Below, in pieces: positions 1-12,224 of a DNA stretch of 64,000 nucleotides. Position 1 is the first letter of the stretch. Every line of letters begins with the position of its first letter. The DNA lies in NCBI GenBank assembly GCA_033064195.1, contig JARBJD010000064.1, positions 240,760-304,759 on the forward strand, written 5' to 3'. The notes under the pieces were generated by a model, which was not told the DNA's origin, did no database searches, and saw only the letters and a program-made list of their open reading frames with translations. Origin of the DNA: Blattamonas nauphoetae. Its lineage: Eukaryota; Preaxostyla; Oxymonadida. A program made the position numbers and the translations under genes.

Positions 1-1
1 T

Positions 2-205
2 GCCTCTCCTCTTCGTAACGACACGCACACGTCTGTAGCGGAGAGAGGCGACGAGAACACTTACAATTCCTCGTCACAGAACCCCAAACCAGCTGCAAGA
101 CGCGATCGTTCTCATAAAGCATCGAGGGAGACGGACACGTCGTTGGAGAGAGTGATGAATGGGGATGTGAGTAGTGAGGCTGAGGAGGAGCTGAACGGAG
201 GGTAG
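2..205 (+). CDS. C-terminal end of an upstream gene (partial)
   Basis: An uninterrupted frame runs from the left edge to a TAG at 203-205 and encodes about 67 residues rich in Ser, Arg, Asp and Glu (it ends SSEAEEELNGG). There is no domain I recognise; it looks like a disordered, charged C-terminal tail. A GTAGG donor at 202 and a T-rich stretch ending TTTCAG at 280 would splice to an immediate TGA at 282-284, so the protein end would be the same either way. The start lies outside the window. It reads towards the kinase gene on the same strand, about 200 bp upstream. Confidence 0.5.
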   Translation, partial: ASPLRNDTHTSVAERGDENTYNSSSQNPKPAARRDRSHKASRETDTSLERVMNGDVSSEAEEELNGG

Positions 206-412
206 GCCTCCACTGGTGTTCCAAATAGTCTTTCCCTAATTCTTTTATTTTTTATGGTTTTGCTTTAATTTACATTTCAGCTGAGTTATGAACTACGCTC
301 AGCTATCTCTTACACCATCTCCAACAGGTGTTTGCTCGGTTTCCTTTATTACAATACATTTAACGATCTCGTCTCAATCAAACCACATTCTTTTCTTTTC
401 GCTCTTGTGGCG

Positions 413-2224
413 ATGAAATTGGGAGAATTCATTGTCCAAGGAACAATTGCTCGAACTCCCAAGGGATCAGTGTATCGTGGTGTGTTTTTCTTCGTTTTTC
501 TATCGTTCTTGGACAGTTTGAGATTTCAATCTTGTTTCACCTCCCATTTTTCTAATTATCAGGCGATCAACAAGAAAACGAACGAACTCTTTGTTTGTTT
601 TCTATATTTTCCTTTTGCATCCTTTTCGTTCATATTATTGAAGGTTCTGAAGGAACGAACACAAAGCGAACTTGGAAGTCGTCATGATCCTCTGCAAGAA
701 TATTATTTCCTATCCACTCTTCACCATCCCAATATAATCACCTGTCATAGTGTGTTGTGTCGATATTGTCATGTTTTGTTAGGTTTTTTCCGAGAACGTG
801 GTTCGATTTACCTCGTGTTAGAATACGCACCAAACGGCGATCTTCGTGAGGAAATAGACAGGAGAGCATCAAGAAAAAAGTTGCCTCTTTCCCATTTCAT
901 CATTTTACAGACCGTTTTCAGAAGAATCAATCTGGTCAATCATGGTTCAGCTGTCAGGAGCATTAGCATTCGTCCACGATCACAAAATCATCCACCGCGA
1001 CATTAAGTCCCAGTTTGTGCTCCCATTTTTGTTGATTTTGCAGGAATATTTTCATGTTCGACGATGAAATTGTGAAACTTGGAGATTTTGGTGTTTCGGT
1101 CCAACTACAAGCAGATGACCTCATGAAACATTCTCTGTATGGGACTCCTCTTTATCTATCGCCTGAAATGTGTGAAAACAAGCCATACACGTCTTATACC
1201 GACATTTGGTCGCTGGGAATCGTGCTGTCTGTAATTAGTTTTTATGATGCCTTGCAGACATGAACTCTGCACATTTCAAGTCCCATTTGATGGAAGATCG
1301 CTGGCAGAAGTGATGAGGAAGATGTCGCAGTCCAAAATTGCTCCTGACATTCCGTCGAGATATTCAGCATCGCTATCTCTCCTCCATCGTTCAATGCTCA
1401 ACAAAATCCCTGACAAACGTCCTTCTGCCTCAGATATAAACCTCATTTGCAGGTTTCTCTCCTTATTTGTTGTTCTCTCATTGTTTTCCAGACGGGTTCT
1501 TGGAGACGCCGGAATTCCGATCCCAGAATACTTTCTCCGTGTCATGTCGACGATTTCTCAACCAGTCTTCCAAGTTGGATGTTATCAACCAAATCCTGGA
1601 CCAAAAGTCGAACAATCCCCAGAAATTGATCCACCTTCACCAAAACCTGTCTTCTCGCCACAGCAATCATCAGAACCAGACGTCATTGTTGCTGTTTCGA
1701 CAGAAAAACACGAGGAATCACCAATTACAACCGTTACTGCGGGCCAACCGATTCTTATTCGGCCTCAAACTGCACCGAATGTTGAGCCGCGACAACGAAA
1801 AGCAGTGCGAATGATTAAACAGTCAAGTGCAGCAGATTCGGATAATATTGGACATCCCATAGCTCAACCGAAGTTATCTCCGCCACAGAACACCGTCATC
1901 CACCAGAATCTCTCCAACACAATCTCCACCTCGTCTCTCCCACCCGCACAGCCGAAGAAGACACCTCAGTTCAATCCATTCCAACCCCCCCTCCCGACAC
2001 GATTCAATGCATCGCACACCGTCATCGATGACTTCGGCCGAACGATCGTTTCGGTTCAAAAAAGACGACGTCTCCCATCGCCGCAGGATCTTCAAGAAAA
2101 TGGTGTGAGACAAGCACCGGTCAAGCAATCCGATATTCGACCGCTAATTCGTCCAAGCCAGTTTGATCAGAGCAACTATCCAGACTGGGTGCAGGTTCAG
2201 CGAGTGCGACGAAAACCGACATGA
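413..2224 (+). CDS. NEK-like serine/threonine protein kinase, 8 exons, 504 aa
   Basis: Exons are 413-481, 563-592, 644-749, 783-879, 911-1012, 1044-1226, 1258-1452 and 1492-2224; together they are 1,515 nt, exactly 505 codons ending in TGA. Seven introns of 31-81 bp begin GT and end AG, four of them 31-33 bp. The kinase domain is residues about 4-265: glycine loop GTIARTPKGSVY, beta-3 Lys in FVLKE (about residue 36), HRDIKSQN (129-136), DFG (149-151), activation segment GTPLYLSPE, DIWSLGIVLHEL and a closing KRPSASDIN. The GTPLYLSPE segment is typical of NEK kinases, which act in cell-cycle and flagellar/basal-body control. The rest is a long Pro/Gln/Ser-rich tail with no recognised domain. 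All catalytic motifs are present, so it should be active. The last intron is a multiple of three, so retention would keep the frame. ATG 413 is the first Met ahead of the domain. Confidence 0.88.
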
Positions 2225-2773
2225 ACAACCAGAGAATGACTCTCTCGTTGTCTGGTGCGATCGAACCAACAGAAATGGATGAAATATGTCGATTCAGAAT
2301 ATTCATCATCGCGAATCATCATGGTGTCTTCACTTCAGTGTCTGTATAGACAGGAGCTGGCAATTGCTCTCTCTTCTCACCATCTGTCACTTCCTCGAAT
2401 TCTCCCTCAACGACGAACACGGCATCGACTCTGCTGCGCACATTGCACAGAACTCGTTGTGGACCACCCCGAACCGTCACTCACTTTTTGTTGTGTTGTC
2501 ATGTCAATCCATTTCCCGTTTTATCTCGCAATCCATCATCCCCTTTCCAACACATTTTTGTTTTCACTCGGAGTTTCTTAGCCATCTCAGAAAGAAGTTT
2601 CGGAAGGTCTTCCCTTAATCTCTTCGTGAATGTCGTGACAGTAGTCCGATTTACAAGAAGAGCCTTGAATTGTCGCTCTCTCGAATCGTGCGTATCGATC
2701 GTCCCATCGAAGTGTTCACCGCTCGCTCTGTTCATCTTCATTGTCCGTAAATTGAGTCTAAATTTACTTAACA
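2225..2773. promoter_or_regulatory. intergenic; upstream block of family A gene a
   Basis: About 550 bp without a supported gene. The last ~115 bp are shared with the upstream sequence of the b genes: GATCGTCCCATCGAAGTGTT at about 2697-2716, then TTGAGTCTAAATTTACTTAA just before the ATG. The same block precedes b at 5145-5221, 11096-11172 and 17043-17119. The rest of the upstream sequence is diverged, so this patch is a candidate promoter or 5' UTR element. I see no TATA-like box. Confidence 0.4.
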
Positions 2774-3825
2774 ATGACCTTATCAGAAAGTATCCATGAT
2801 TTTCTTCTCATTTTCACCTAATTGGTCCAGATTCCTCTCCATTTCTGAAATGGAATCCAGATGATCCTTTCTCTGTTGAAACTCTATCTCCTTCCTTCAA
2901 CTCTCTTGTTCTGATGCTCAAAGAGAACTATCCGTTTGATGACGAGCTTGTAAGGAAAACTTCAACGTTCTTTCGGTTGATCACCTCGCTGATCGAAAGG
3001 TCCAATTCTGCTGATTATATTTTGACTACGATTGGACAAGACTCACCAGACACTGCTACAGTGTTTGTGGATTCGATCGCAACACTCTTATCGTCGTCCA
3101 ATCCATCGATTTTCAAAGATTCTCTCACTTTCATTCGCACATGTCTCTCTTGGTGTTCATCATCCCTCAGACTGGCCCTGATCTCCTCAACCCTCATTCG
3201 CGGAATTATTTCGACACCATATCTACGTGATCTTTCTGTGGTTGAGGACAGAGACGTCATGTTGGACATAACATGCATTCTTCGAATAGGAATCCAACTG
3301 GCCGACACAGGCCCGATCCAATCCCGAACCACCACTTCCAACATTCACCCTGAGTCAATCCGAGAAGTGGTGTTGCGTGAAGTGTTGATTCCAATTCAAC
3401 CATCTCTCGTCCAGATCAGTCGCAATCGTCACATCTCATCATGGGAGGATGAATGCAAAGAAACATTCATTTTACTGACCCATATCTTTGAATTTAGTCC
3501 ATTCCACCAACCAACTCTGCGTTTTGTTTGTTCTTCTCGCATCCCAATGGTCTTCCAGTCACTTCTCTCAAAAGTCGAAACCGAATCCACCAACCAGTTC
3601 GCCATCTGGCTTGTGTCCAGCTGCATCGGCAGATGGAAGAGGAATGGAGCTGAAACTTGGCGGAGAGGGAGAATATTGTTGCAGACACTCGAACAGGAAG
3701 GGTTTCTTGAAGGACTCGAACAGACACTGCTTCACGACCAATCATCGAATTATGGCCTCATGGTGAAGATCTTCTCATTTCAAATCATGAACACTTTGGG
3801 AATGAACACTCCTGAACCACTATAA
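2774..3825 (+). CDS. family A protein, member a (lineage-specific, unknown function), 336 aa
   Basis: Exon 1 is 2774-2789 (16 nt, ATG ACC TTA TCA GAA A), the intron 2790-2830 (41 bp, GTATCC...GGTCCAG) and exon 2 2831-3825, ending TAA. The splice gives MTLSENSSPFLKW, matching the family start (YSPFLTW in others). No known domain is visible. The sequence is largely helical with alternating hydrophobic residues, so an ARM/HEAT-like fold is possible but is inference. Family landmarks are PESIREVVLREVLIPI, SLVQISRNRH, WRRGRILLQTLEQEG and a closing LGMN. It is the most diverged array member and lies just outside the 5.95-kb repeat, so it is probably an older paralog. From memory, oxymonads of the Blattamonas type carry many relatives. 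The role is unknown. Confidence 0.75.
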
Positions 3826-5221
3826 CTCTTTGCTGAAGGCCAACTCCAAATGTCGATCTCTCAGATCCAACTCTTCCATGACCATCATCAATGAGACTGT
3901 CACGAACACGGATTGAATCAAGATCTGCCTCTGTCTCCAATCCCCTCGGATTCTGGTCTCAAAACTTATTTTATCAGTCTGGCTCGCTGTCTCCAACACG
4001 TCGATGTCATCTCGCCTGCTCACAACTGCAAATGACGTTCCGTTCCACTTTTCTACATCTATCGGCTCATCTTTGTGGAATACTGCAGTTTCTGCAGAAT
4101 TGGATTGCGTTAGTATGGTGAAAGTGACATCGTCAAAATCGAATTAACCGATTGCTTCGAAACGACTCTCCGGGACTTGGATAGGAGTGCAACTGTCTCA
4201 TTCGGTTGGGGCTCTCCAAAACACGGGCTTTAAATGCCACAACAACGGGCTTGGCTTCTTTGCCCGAACGCCACTTTCGATGCGTGCCTGTCCAGAGTAG
4301 CAAATCTACTCGACGCCTCAATCGCTTCAGTGTTTGCCCTTCTCATTGTTGAACATCGGGCGAAGGTGGACACACCATTCCACTGTACAGATGAGCGATG
4401 CGGAAACGAACACTCGCATCTGTTCTGATCCATCACCGAACTCACCTCCTTCTTGTCCCACAAGACTCCAAGCTCATCCCTGCCATCACTCCCATCACAT
4501 CCACCCGCTGTTCCTTCATCCAAATGAGAGATGACACCTCATAACTCGTCTGTGGCTGGAGAAGTTCCATTCGTGACTTGTGCATGTCTCTGCCAACCAT
4601 CACCGAGTTCGGATTCGGAGACGTCGGATGGGATGAATGGTCTGGCTGAGCACTCCTCGTGGCGTCGACCTTCTCTGCTGTATCCCCGTACTTCCAATCG
4701 ACAAGTCCATCCGCTCCTTGCTTCGTCTGAACCCCTTCCTCGGCACTCCTCGCTCTCCCACCCGCTTTGTGAGGATTCTCCCTGCCCTCGACTCCTTTCC
4801 GTCTCTCAGCTCGCTGGTCCGTGTTTGTTGTCCAACTCGACACGTCATTCTTTTGCTCCAACAGCATCGTCTCTTCTTCTGTCGGGTCTTGTTGATTCCT
4901 TTGGTGATTTGATCTCGTTTCTGGTGTTGATCCATTTCTTCAGTCTTCGTTTTCGATACATCATCTTGAGCATTTCATCGAGTCACCACGATTAAACACT
5001 CCACTCTCGTTCCAACCACTCTCCCTGTCTCTTGGTAGACAAGGTTTCTTTGGTAATGTCATTTCAATCATGTTTTCCAGGCGTATGGTATTGTTTACCA
5101 ACCCATGAAATGCAAAAAGGTTCACACCTCAAAGATTCTGGTGTGATCGTCCCATCGAAGTGTTCTCCTCTTGTTCTGTTCATCTCTCAAGTCTCGATAT
5201 TGAGTCTAAATTTACTTAACA
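3826..5221. other. spacer X1 (copy 1), downstream of family A gene a
   Basis: No gene is supported with confidence. The spacer is paralogous to X2 at about 6390-7440 in this same unit. On the minus strand about 3900-4135, a peptide containing HKDEPIDVEKWNG and a VTFTILT block is also recognisable in X2 (HKDEPIDGEKWN), so an old coding sequence may lie here, but stops interrupt its upstream part in both copies. The opposite strand has Ser/Pro/His-rich open frames that look like shadows. The last ~75 bp before 5222 are the shared family A upstream block. Confidence 0.35.
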
Positions 5222-6273
5222 ATGACCTTATCAGAAAGTATTCATCATTTTCTCCTCATTGACGTCTGATTGATCCAGAATACTCTCCCTTCCTGACCTG
5301 GACTCCAGATGATCCAGCCACCCTTGATTCAATCACTCCAGCCTTCCATTCTCTTGTTTCAATGGTTCGAGATAACTTGGGATTTGATGAGGAGCTCCTT
5401 AGTAAAGTTTCAACGTTCATTTCTTCGGTCGCCACGACTGTCATGTTCTTTCACTCATTCAAAGACTTTTTGATGGCCGTTGGACGAGACTCTATAAATC
5501 CCAATGCAAAGTTTGTGGATTCGATAAGTGTGCTCGTGTCTTCGTCGCATCCATCGATATTCAAGGCCACTCTGTCATTCATTCGCAAATGTCTTGATTG
5601 CTGTTCATCGTCCCTCAAACTGGATCTTGTGTCCTCCAAACTCTTTCCCGGAATTCTTTCATCACAAAACCTGCAACGTCTCCCTCTGATTGCGGATAAG
5701 AGCGTCATGGAGGACATTTTGGCGATTTTCCTCTCTTGCATTGAGCTCCTCTCCACCGCATCTGTTCTGACTCTCTCATCTGCATCGGGCATACGCCCTG
5801 AATCAATCCGAGATGTGGTGTTGCGTGAAGTGTTGGTTCCAATCGAACCATCACTCGTCCAGATCAGTCGCAATCGTTATCTCTTTTGGTGGGACGATGA
5901 ATGCAAAGAAACATTCATTTTACTGACCAAAATCTTTGACTTTGGTCCATTACACCAACCGACACATGATTTCATCTGTTCTTCTTGCATCCCAGTGGTA
6001 CTCCAGTCGCTCCTCTCAAAAACGGAAAACGAATCCGTCCGTCACGAACCCATCAGTAAGCTCTTTTCCTATATCCTGGGGGTGGCGGTGGGGTGGAGCC
6101 AAATCTTGGCGCAGAGGGCGAATATTGTTGCAAACACTGGAACAGGAAGGGTTTCTTGAAGGACTCGAACAAACACTGCTTAACGACAAGTCATCCATGC
6201 ATGGAAGGTTGATAACCCTCAACTCATCCAGACTCGTGAACAGTTTGGGAATGAACGTCACTCAACTGCAGTA
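5222..6273 (+). pseudogene. family A gene b, copy 1, with a one-base frameshift
   Basis: Exon 1 is 5222-5237 (16 nt), the intron 5238-5278 (41 bp) and exon 2 starts 5279; the product begins MTLSEKYSPFLTW. The sequence is almost identical to b copy 2 (11173-12224), but a run of five G near 6079 replaces four G in copy 2. This shifts the frame after about residue 285, so this copy ends early at 6159 instead of TAA at 6271-6273. The lost part carries the family C-terminal signature WRRGRILLQTLEQEG...LGMN. The change is in a homopolymer, so it may be a consensus error rather than true decay. Upstream it shares the conserved promoter-like block. Function unknown. Confidence 0.7.
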
Positions 6274-7731
6274 AATCAGTCCTGAGATCTCAACAAGAAT
6301 TCGAGCTCTCCACCTCTGATTTCATCCCTAGATGCTCCAACGAAAGTGGACTCTGGTCATACAAGCTCTCGCTCTCCAATTCCAAGATGTTGTCTGGCCT
6401 CAAAACATGTTGTATCAGTCTGGCTCGCTTTCTCCAACACATCGATGTCATCTCGCGCATCGACCACTGTAACTGACGTTCTGTTCCACTTTTCTCCATC
6501 TATCGGCTCATCTTTGTGGAATTGTACCGTTTCTCTAGAATCTGATTCCGTTAATATCGTGAAAGTGACCTGGAGAAAATCGAAGCAGCCGATTCCTTCA
6601 AAACGGCACTCCGGGACTTGGATTGAGGTGGAGCTGTCTCATTCGGTTGGGGTTCTCCAAAACACGGGCTTTAATTACCACAACAACGGGGTTGGCTTCT
6701 CTGGCCGAACTCGACTTTCAACGCGTGCCTGTCCACAGCGACTAATCTCCTCGACGCCTCAATCGCCTCCGTGTTTGCCCTTCTCATCGCTGAACATCGG
6801 GCGAAGGTGGACACACCATTCCACTGTACAGATGAGCGATGCGGAAATGAACTCTCTCATCTGTTCTGATCCATCGCCGAACTCACCTCTTTCTTGTCAC
6901 ACAAGACTCCAAACACATCTCTGCCATCACTCCCATCACATCCACCCGCTGTTCCTTCATCCAAATGAGAGATGACACATCATAGCTCGTCTGTGGCGGT
7001 AGAAATACCAATCGTGCCTTGTGCTCGTCTCTGCCGACCATCACCAAGTTCGGATTCGGAGACGTCGGATGGGATGAAGGGTCTGGCTGAGCACTCCTCG
7101 TGGCGTCGACCTTCTCTGCTGCGTCCCCGCACTTCAAATCAACAAGTCCATCCGCTCCTTGCTTCGTCTGAACCCCTTCCTTGACACTCCTCGCTCTCCC
7201 ACCCGCTTTGTGGGGATCTCTCCCTGCCCCTCGACTCCTTTCCGTCACTCACCCACTGATCCCTTGTTCATTGTCCAACACGACGTGTCATCATTTTGCT
7301 CCAACTGCATCGTCTCTTCTTCTGTCGGGTCTTGTTGATTCCTTTGGTGATTTGATCGCGTTTTTGGTGTTTATCCGTTTCTTCGGTCTTCGTTTTTTGG
7401 ATGTAAACTCTCTTCAATCCCAATTTGGATTGGAGTGAACACCTGTTCCACCTTCGAAGTATGAGGAGGCCTCTGTTTCTAAGCTTTGAAATATTTGGTT
7501 TTGTCATATTTTCACTTCATCTCTTCCTGATTTTCTTACTATCGAGGATTCTCTGGTCAAAACAAACAAATCACCCTTTTGGTCTTCTCATCGCTTACCG
7601 ACGAACATTTAACCGACAATCAAAGAGGAGGCGTGACATAAAAGCAGAAATGGAGAAAAGGGACGAAAAAGCGTAGAATGTCCGAAGAATCCGAACACAA
7701 CTTGAAGTGATTGTTTCTTTCCGGCTGTGAA
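6274..7731. other. spacer X2 (copy 1)
   Basis: The spacer between b1 and the SPRY gene. About 6390-7440 is paralogous to X1. A plus-strand frame of 209 codons (6346-6975, Ser/Thr/His-rich) and a minus-strand frame with HKDEPIDGEKWN are both open over long stretches. Only the minus peptide is shared with X1 at the residue level, so if anything here is an old gene it is on the minus strand. Positions 7440-7731 are AT-rich with nothing recognised and form the 3' flank of the SPRY gene. Confidence 0.3.
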
Positions 7732-8523
7732 TTACCACTTCACTTCCCTCATTCCTTCCGAAATTGGTGTTGGCTTGGAGGGGCGAGAAATGTTGTCAAT
7801 TCTGATAGACAGTTGGTATCCTTGGACACTAAGCTGAAAAATGTGAAAAAAATGAAAAATGAGAGAAAAGAGAATCAGACTCCAATTCGTACTGATGAAG
7901 GGATTCCAGACATGTAACACCTTCCAGCTTCGCCATTCTTAAAGAACTGCACTGTTCGAGGCGTTGAGTCAAGATCAACTTCCATTCGAACACAATCTCC
8001 TTCCTCCAAATTAGAGAGGTTAGGCCACTGTGAATCCGACGATGGAGTGTTGTAGCTCAGATAGCCATATGTGTCGAGACCGACAGAGTCTGAGAAGAGA
8101 AGATGGGAGAGAAACAGACTGCTCACATTATGTCCAATGCAAGAGTTGAGTATGGGCAATCGAGATGTTGAGTCCATCAGACCAATACTAGCAAAACCAT
8201 CAATCTCTAAAAATGACGATTAATGTCACAAGAGAGAACATACCAGAGAGCCAGGGAGATGTGAGGAATGTGATTGTCATGGAGACAATTCCAGACGTGA
8301 ACGGTTCTGGAATGAGAACAGTGCTCCGGACCAGATTAGCTCCCCGATTTAGGCCTGTTCGTGTGAGTGTTGTCCCGTCGATGATGAAATCTCCACCACT
8401 TGAGACAACGAGAGAAGGAGCTGATGTGACGGATTGTGGAGGATTGGAATCCAATGAGATCACACAGGAACTGATATTTGTTGCGAGATTTTCCACAGAA
8501 TCGTGTGAGAATGCCTGACTCAT
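7732..8523 (-). CDS. SPRY-like domain protein, copy 1, 3 exons, 235 aa
   Basis: Exons on the minus strand are 8523-8244, 8206-7881 and 7833-7732, 708 nt in all (236 codons, TAA). Introns are 37 bp (GTATGT...TTTTTAG) and 47 bp (GTCTGA...TTTTTCAG). The second half is a SPRY-like beta-sandwich: IGLMDSTSRLPIL, then the core EEGDCVRMEVDLDSTPRTV, followed by QFFKNGEAGRCY and SSVRIG. SPRY domains bind partner proteins. In oxymonad proteins this module is, from memory, often attached to kinases; here it stands nearly alone with about 90 residues ahead of it and no membrane segment. The gene points away from gene c with only 202 bp between start codons. The whole gene is repeated at 13682-14473, and a degenerate third copy ends in the minisatellite near 19905. 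Confidence 0.78.
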
Positions 8524-8725
8524 CTAGCTGGTTTAACCTGACCCATTCTTTTTTGTTCTGGAAAACGAAAATGTACAATTCATCTCATTGATTTGATCAC
8601 AATAGAATGCATCGTCAAACGCCATTCATACTGGATGAACCGATAAACTAGGAGCCAGATATGATCGGACCCGCACTGCCTTTTTCGTATCTGATTTGTA
8701 GAATAGGGGGTTCAAAAACGAGACG
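8524..8725. promoter_or_regulatory. divergent intergenic region between SPRY gene and gene c (copy 1)
   Basis: The 202 bp between two head-to-head start codons (minus at 8523, plus at 8726) must hold both start regions if the genes are transcribed separately. The block differs from the one ahead of genes a and b, so gene c has a different upstream context. No TATA-like or other motif is recognised. An identical copy lies at 14474-14675. Confidence 0.4.
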
Positions 8726-9765
8726 ATGATCTCTTCCAAAGGTATCCATCCTTTTCTCCTTGTTATCAATGTATTGCTCCAGAATACTCTCCATTCTTGA
8801 CCTGGAATCGGAATGATCCTGTCACCCTTGATTCAATCACTCCAGCCTTCCGCTCTCTTGTTTCAATGGTTCGAGATAACCTGGCATTTGATCAGGAGCT
8901 CCTTGATAAAGTTACAACGTTCATTTCTTCGATCACCTCGATAATCAAACACCGAACTATCGACGACTTTTTGATGGCCGTTGGTCAAGGCTCACTTAAT
9001 CCAGCTGCAGAGTTTGTGGATTTAATGATTGTGCTCGTGTCTTCGTCCCATCCATCGATATTCAAGGCCACTCTATCATTCATTCGCAAATGTCTGGATT
9101 GGAGTTCATCGTCCCTCAGACTGGACCTTGTGTCCTCCAAACTCTATACAGGAATTCTTTCATCCCAACGCCTGCGAGATCTCGCTCTGATTCGCAAACA
9201 GAGCATCCTAAATTACATTCTAGACATTTTCCTTTCTTGCATTGAGCTCTCCTCCACCGCATCTGTTCCGACTGTCTCATCTGCATCGGGCATAAGCCCT
9301 GAATCAATCCGAGATGTGGTGTTGCGTGAAGTGTTGGTTCCAATTGAACCATCTCTCGTCCAGATCAGTCGCAATCGTCACATCTCATCATGGATCTCTG
9401 AATACGAACAAACATTTGTATTACTGATCAATATCTTTAAAGCGAGTGCATTCCACCAACCAACACTGGATTTAGTCTGTACTTCTCGCATCCCAATGGT
9501 CTTCCAGTCACTTCTCTCACAGGTGGAACACGAAAACCCCAACCAGTGTGTCATCTGGCTCATGTCCGGCAGGATCGGTACATGGAAGGAAAATGGAGGC
9601 GACACTTGGCGCAGAGGGAGAATATTGCTGCAGACACTCGAACAGGAAGGGTTCAGTGATCATCATGAACAGACACTGTTTCACGACCAATCATCAACTT
9701 ATGGCCTCATGGTGAGGCTCTATTCGCTGGAAATCATGAACACTTTGGGAATGAACTCTCATTGA
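8726..9765 (+). CDS. family A protein, gene c copy 1, 332 aa
   Basis: Exon 1 is 8726-8741 (16 nt, ATG ATC TCT TCC AAA G), the intron 8742-8782 (41 bp, GTATCC...GCTCCAG) and exon 2 8783-9765, ending TGA. The product starts MISSKEYSPFLTWNRNDP. It shows the family landmarks PESIRDVVLREVLVPIEPSL, SLVQISRNRH, WRRGRILLQTLEQEG and LGMN. The first 16-nt exon has the same length and phase as in a and b although its sequence and upstream region differ. No known domain; an all-helical ARM/HEAT-like fold is possible. Copy 2 at 14676-15715 encodes the same protein. Function unknown. Confidence 0.78.
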
Positions 9766-11172
9766 CCTCTGTGACTCTTTGCTGAAGGCTAACTTCTCGT
9801 CTCGATCACTCCGATCCAACTATTTCATCGCCATCCACAATTCAACTATCACCAACACAAATTAGTTCAAGCTTTGCCTCTTTCTCCAATCCTCTCGGAT
9901 TCTGGCCTCAAAACATGATTGATCAGTCTGGCTCGCTGTCTCCAACACGTCGATGTCATCTCGCCTGCTCACAACTGCAAATGACGTTCCGTTCCACTTT
10001 TCTACATCTATCGGCTCATCTTTGTGGAATACTGCAGTTTCTGCAGAATTGGATTGCGTTAGTATGGTGAAAGTGACATCGTCAAAATCGAATTAACCGA
10101 TTGCTTCGAAACGACTCTCCGGGACTTGGATAGGAGTGCAACTGTCTCATTCGGTTGGGGCTCTCCAAAACACGGGCTTTAAATGCCACAACAACGGGCT
10201 TGGCTTCTTTGCCCGAACGCCACTTTCGATGCGTGCCTGTCCAGAGTAGCAAATCTACTCGACGCCTCAATCGCTTCAGTGTTTGCCCTTCTCATTGTTG
10301 AACATCGGGCGAAGGTGGACACACCATTCCACTGTACAGATGAGCGATGCGGAAACGAACACTCGCATCTGTTCTGATCCATCACCGAACTCACCTCCTT
10401 CTTGTCCCACAAGACTCCAAGCTCATCCCTGCCATCACTCCCATCACATCCACCCGCTGTTCCTTCATCCAAATGAGAGATGACACCTCATAACTCGTCT
10501 GTGGCTGGAGAAGTTCCATTCGTGACTTGTGCATGTCTCTGCCAACCATCACCGAGTTCGGATTCGGAGACGTCGGATGGGATGAATGGTCTGGCTGAGC
10601 ACTCCTCGTGGCGTCGACCTTCTCTGCTGTATCCCCGTACTTCCAATCGACAAGTCCATCCGCTCCTTGCTTCGTCTGAACCCCTTCCTCGGCACTCCTC
10701 GCTCTCCCACCCGCTTTGTGAGGATTCTCCCTGCCCCTCGACTCCTTTCCGTCTCTCAGCTCGCTGGTCCGTGTTTGTTGTCCAACTCGACACGTCATTC
10801 TTTTGCTCCAACAGCATCGTCTCTTCTTCTGTCGGGTCTTGTTGATTCCTTTGGTGATTTGATCTCGTTTCTGGTGTTGATCCATTTCTTCAGTCTTCGT
10901 TTTTCGATGCATCATCTTGAGCATTTCATCGAGTCACCACGATTAAACACTCCACTCTCGTTCCAACCACTCTCCCTGTCTCTTGGTAGACAAGGTTTCT
11001 TTGGTAATGTCATTTCAATCATGTTTTCCAGGCGTATGGTATTGTTTACCAACCCATGAAATGCAAAAAGGTTCACACCTCAAAGATTCTGGTGTGATCG
11101 TCCCATCGAAGTGTTCTCCTCTTGTTCTGTTCATCTCTCAAGTCTCGATATTGAGTCTAAATTTACTTAACA
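9766..11172. other. spacer X1 (copy 2)
   Basis: After about 150 bp of gene c 3' flank, the sequence becomes the second copy of X1 from about 9922 and is nearly identical to 3973-5221. It contains no gene I can support; the last ~75 bp are the conserved block ahead of gene b copy 2. Confidence 0.35.
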
Positions 11173-12224
11173 ATGACCTTATCAGAAAGTATTCATCATT
11201 TTCTCCTCATTGACGTCTGATTGATCCAGAATACTCTCCCTTCCTGACCTGGACTCCAGATGATCCAGCCACCCTTGATTCAATCACTCCAGCCTTCCAT
11301 TCTCTTGTTTCAATGGTTCGAGATAACTTGGGATTTGATGAGGAGCTCCTTAGTAAAGTTTCAACGTTCATTTCTTCGGTCGCCACGACTGTCATGTTCT
11401 TTCACTCATTCAAAGACTTTTTGATGGCCGTTGGACGAGACTCTATAAATCCCAATGCAAAGTTTGTGGATTCGATAAGTGTGCTCGTGTCTTCGTCGCA
11501 TCCATCGATATTCAAGGCCACTCTGTCATTCATTCGCAAATGTCTTGATTGCTGTTCATCGTCCCTCAAACTGGATCTTGTGTCCTCCAAACTCTTTCCC
11601 GGAATTCTTTCATCACAAAACCTGCAACGTCTCCCTCTGATTGCGGATAAGAGCGTCATGGAGGACATTTTGGCGATTTTCCTCTCTTGCATTGAGCTCC
11701 TCTCCACCGCATCTGTTCTGACTCTCTCATCTGCATCGGGCATACGCCCTGAATCAATCCGAGATGTGGTGTTGCGTGAAGTGTTGGTTCCAATCGAACC
11801 ATCACTCGTCCAGATCAGTCGCAATCGTTATCTCTTTTGGTGGGACGATGAATGCAAAGAAACATTCATTTTACTGACCAAAATCTTTGACTTTGGTCCA
11901 TTACACCAACCGACACATGATTTCATCTGTTCTTCTTGCATCCCAGTGGTACTCCAGTCGCTCCTCTCAAAAACGGAAAACGAATCCGTCCGTCACGAAC
12001 CCATCAGTAAGCTCTTTTCCTATATCCTGGGGTGGCAGTGGGGTGGAGCCAAATCTTGGCGCAGAGGGCGAATATTGTTGCAAACACTGGAACAGGAAGG
12101 GTTTCTTGAAGGACTCGAACAAACACTGCTTAACGACAAGTCATCCATGCATGGAAGGTTGATAACCCTCAACTCATCCAGACTCGTGAACAGTTTGGGA
12201 ATGAACGTCACTCAACTGCAGTAA
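11173..12224 (+). CDS. family A protein, gene b copy 2 (intact), 336 aa
   Basis: Exon 1 is 11173-11188, the intron 11189-11229 (41 bp) and exon 2 11230-12224, 1,011 nt together and ending TAA. This is the only one of three b copies with an unbroken frame through the C-terminal signature WRRGRILLQTLEQEG...LGMN, so it is the reference for judging the other two. It begins MTLSEKYSPFLTWTPDDP. There is no signal peptide, membrane segment or recognised domain. The identical 16-nt first exon and 41-bp intron of the other members support the start. Function unknown. Confidence 0.8.

Noticed and set aside
6346-6975. 209-codon plus-strand frame in spacer X2 as a gene
   Set aside because: The equivalent frame in X1 is broken, residues are low-complexity Ser/His/Thr, and conservation between X1 and X2 is better on the minus strand. 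It stays unassigned.
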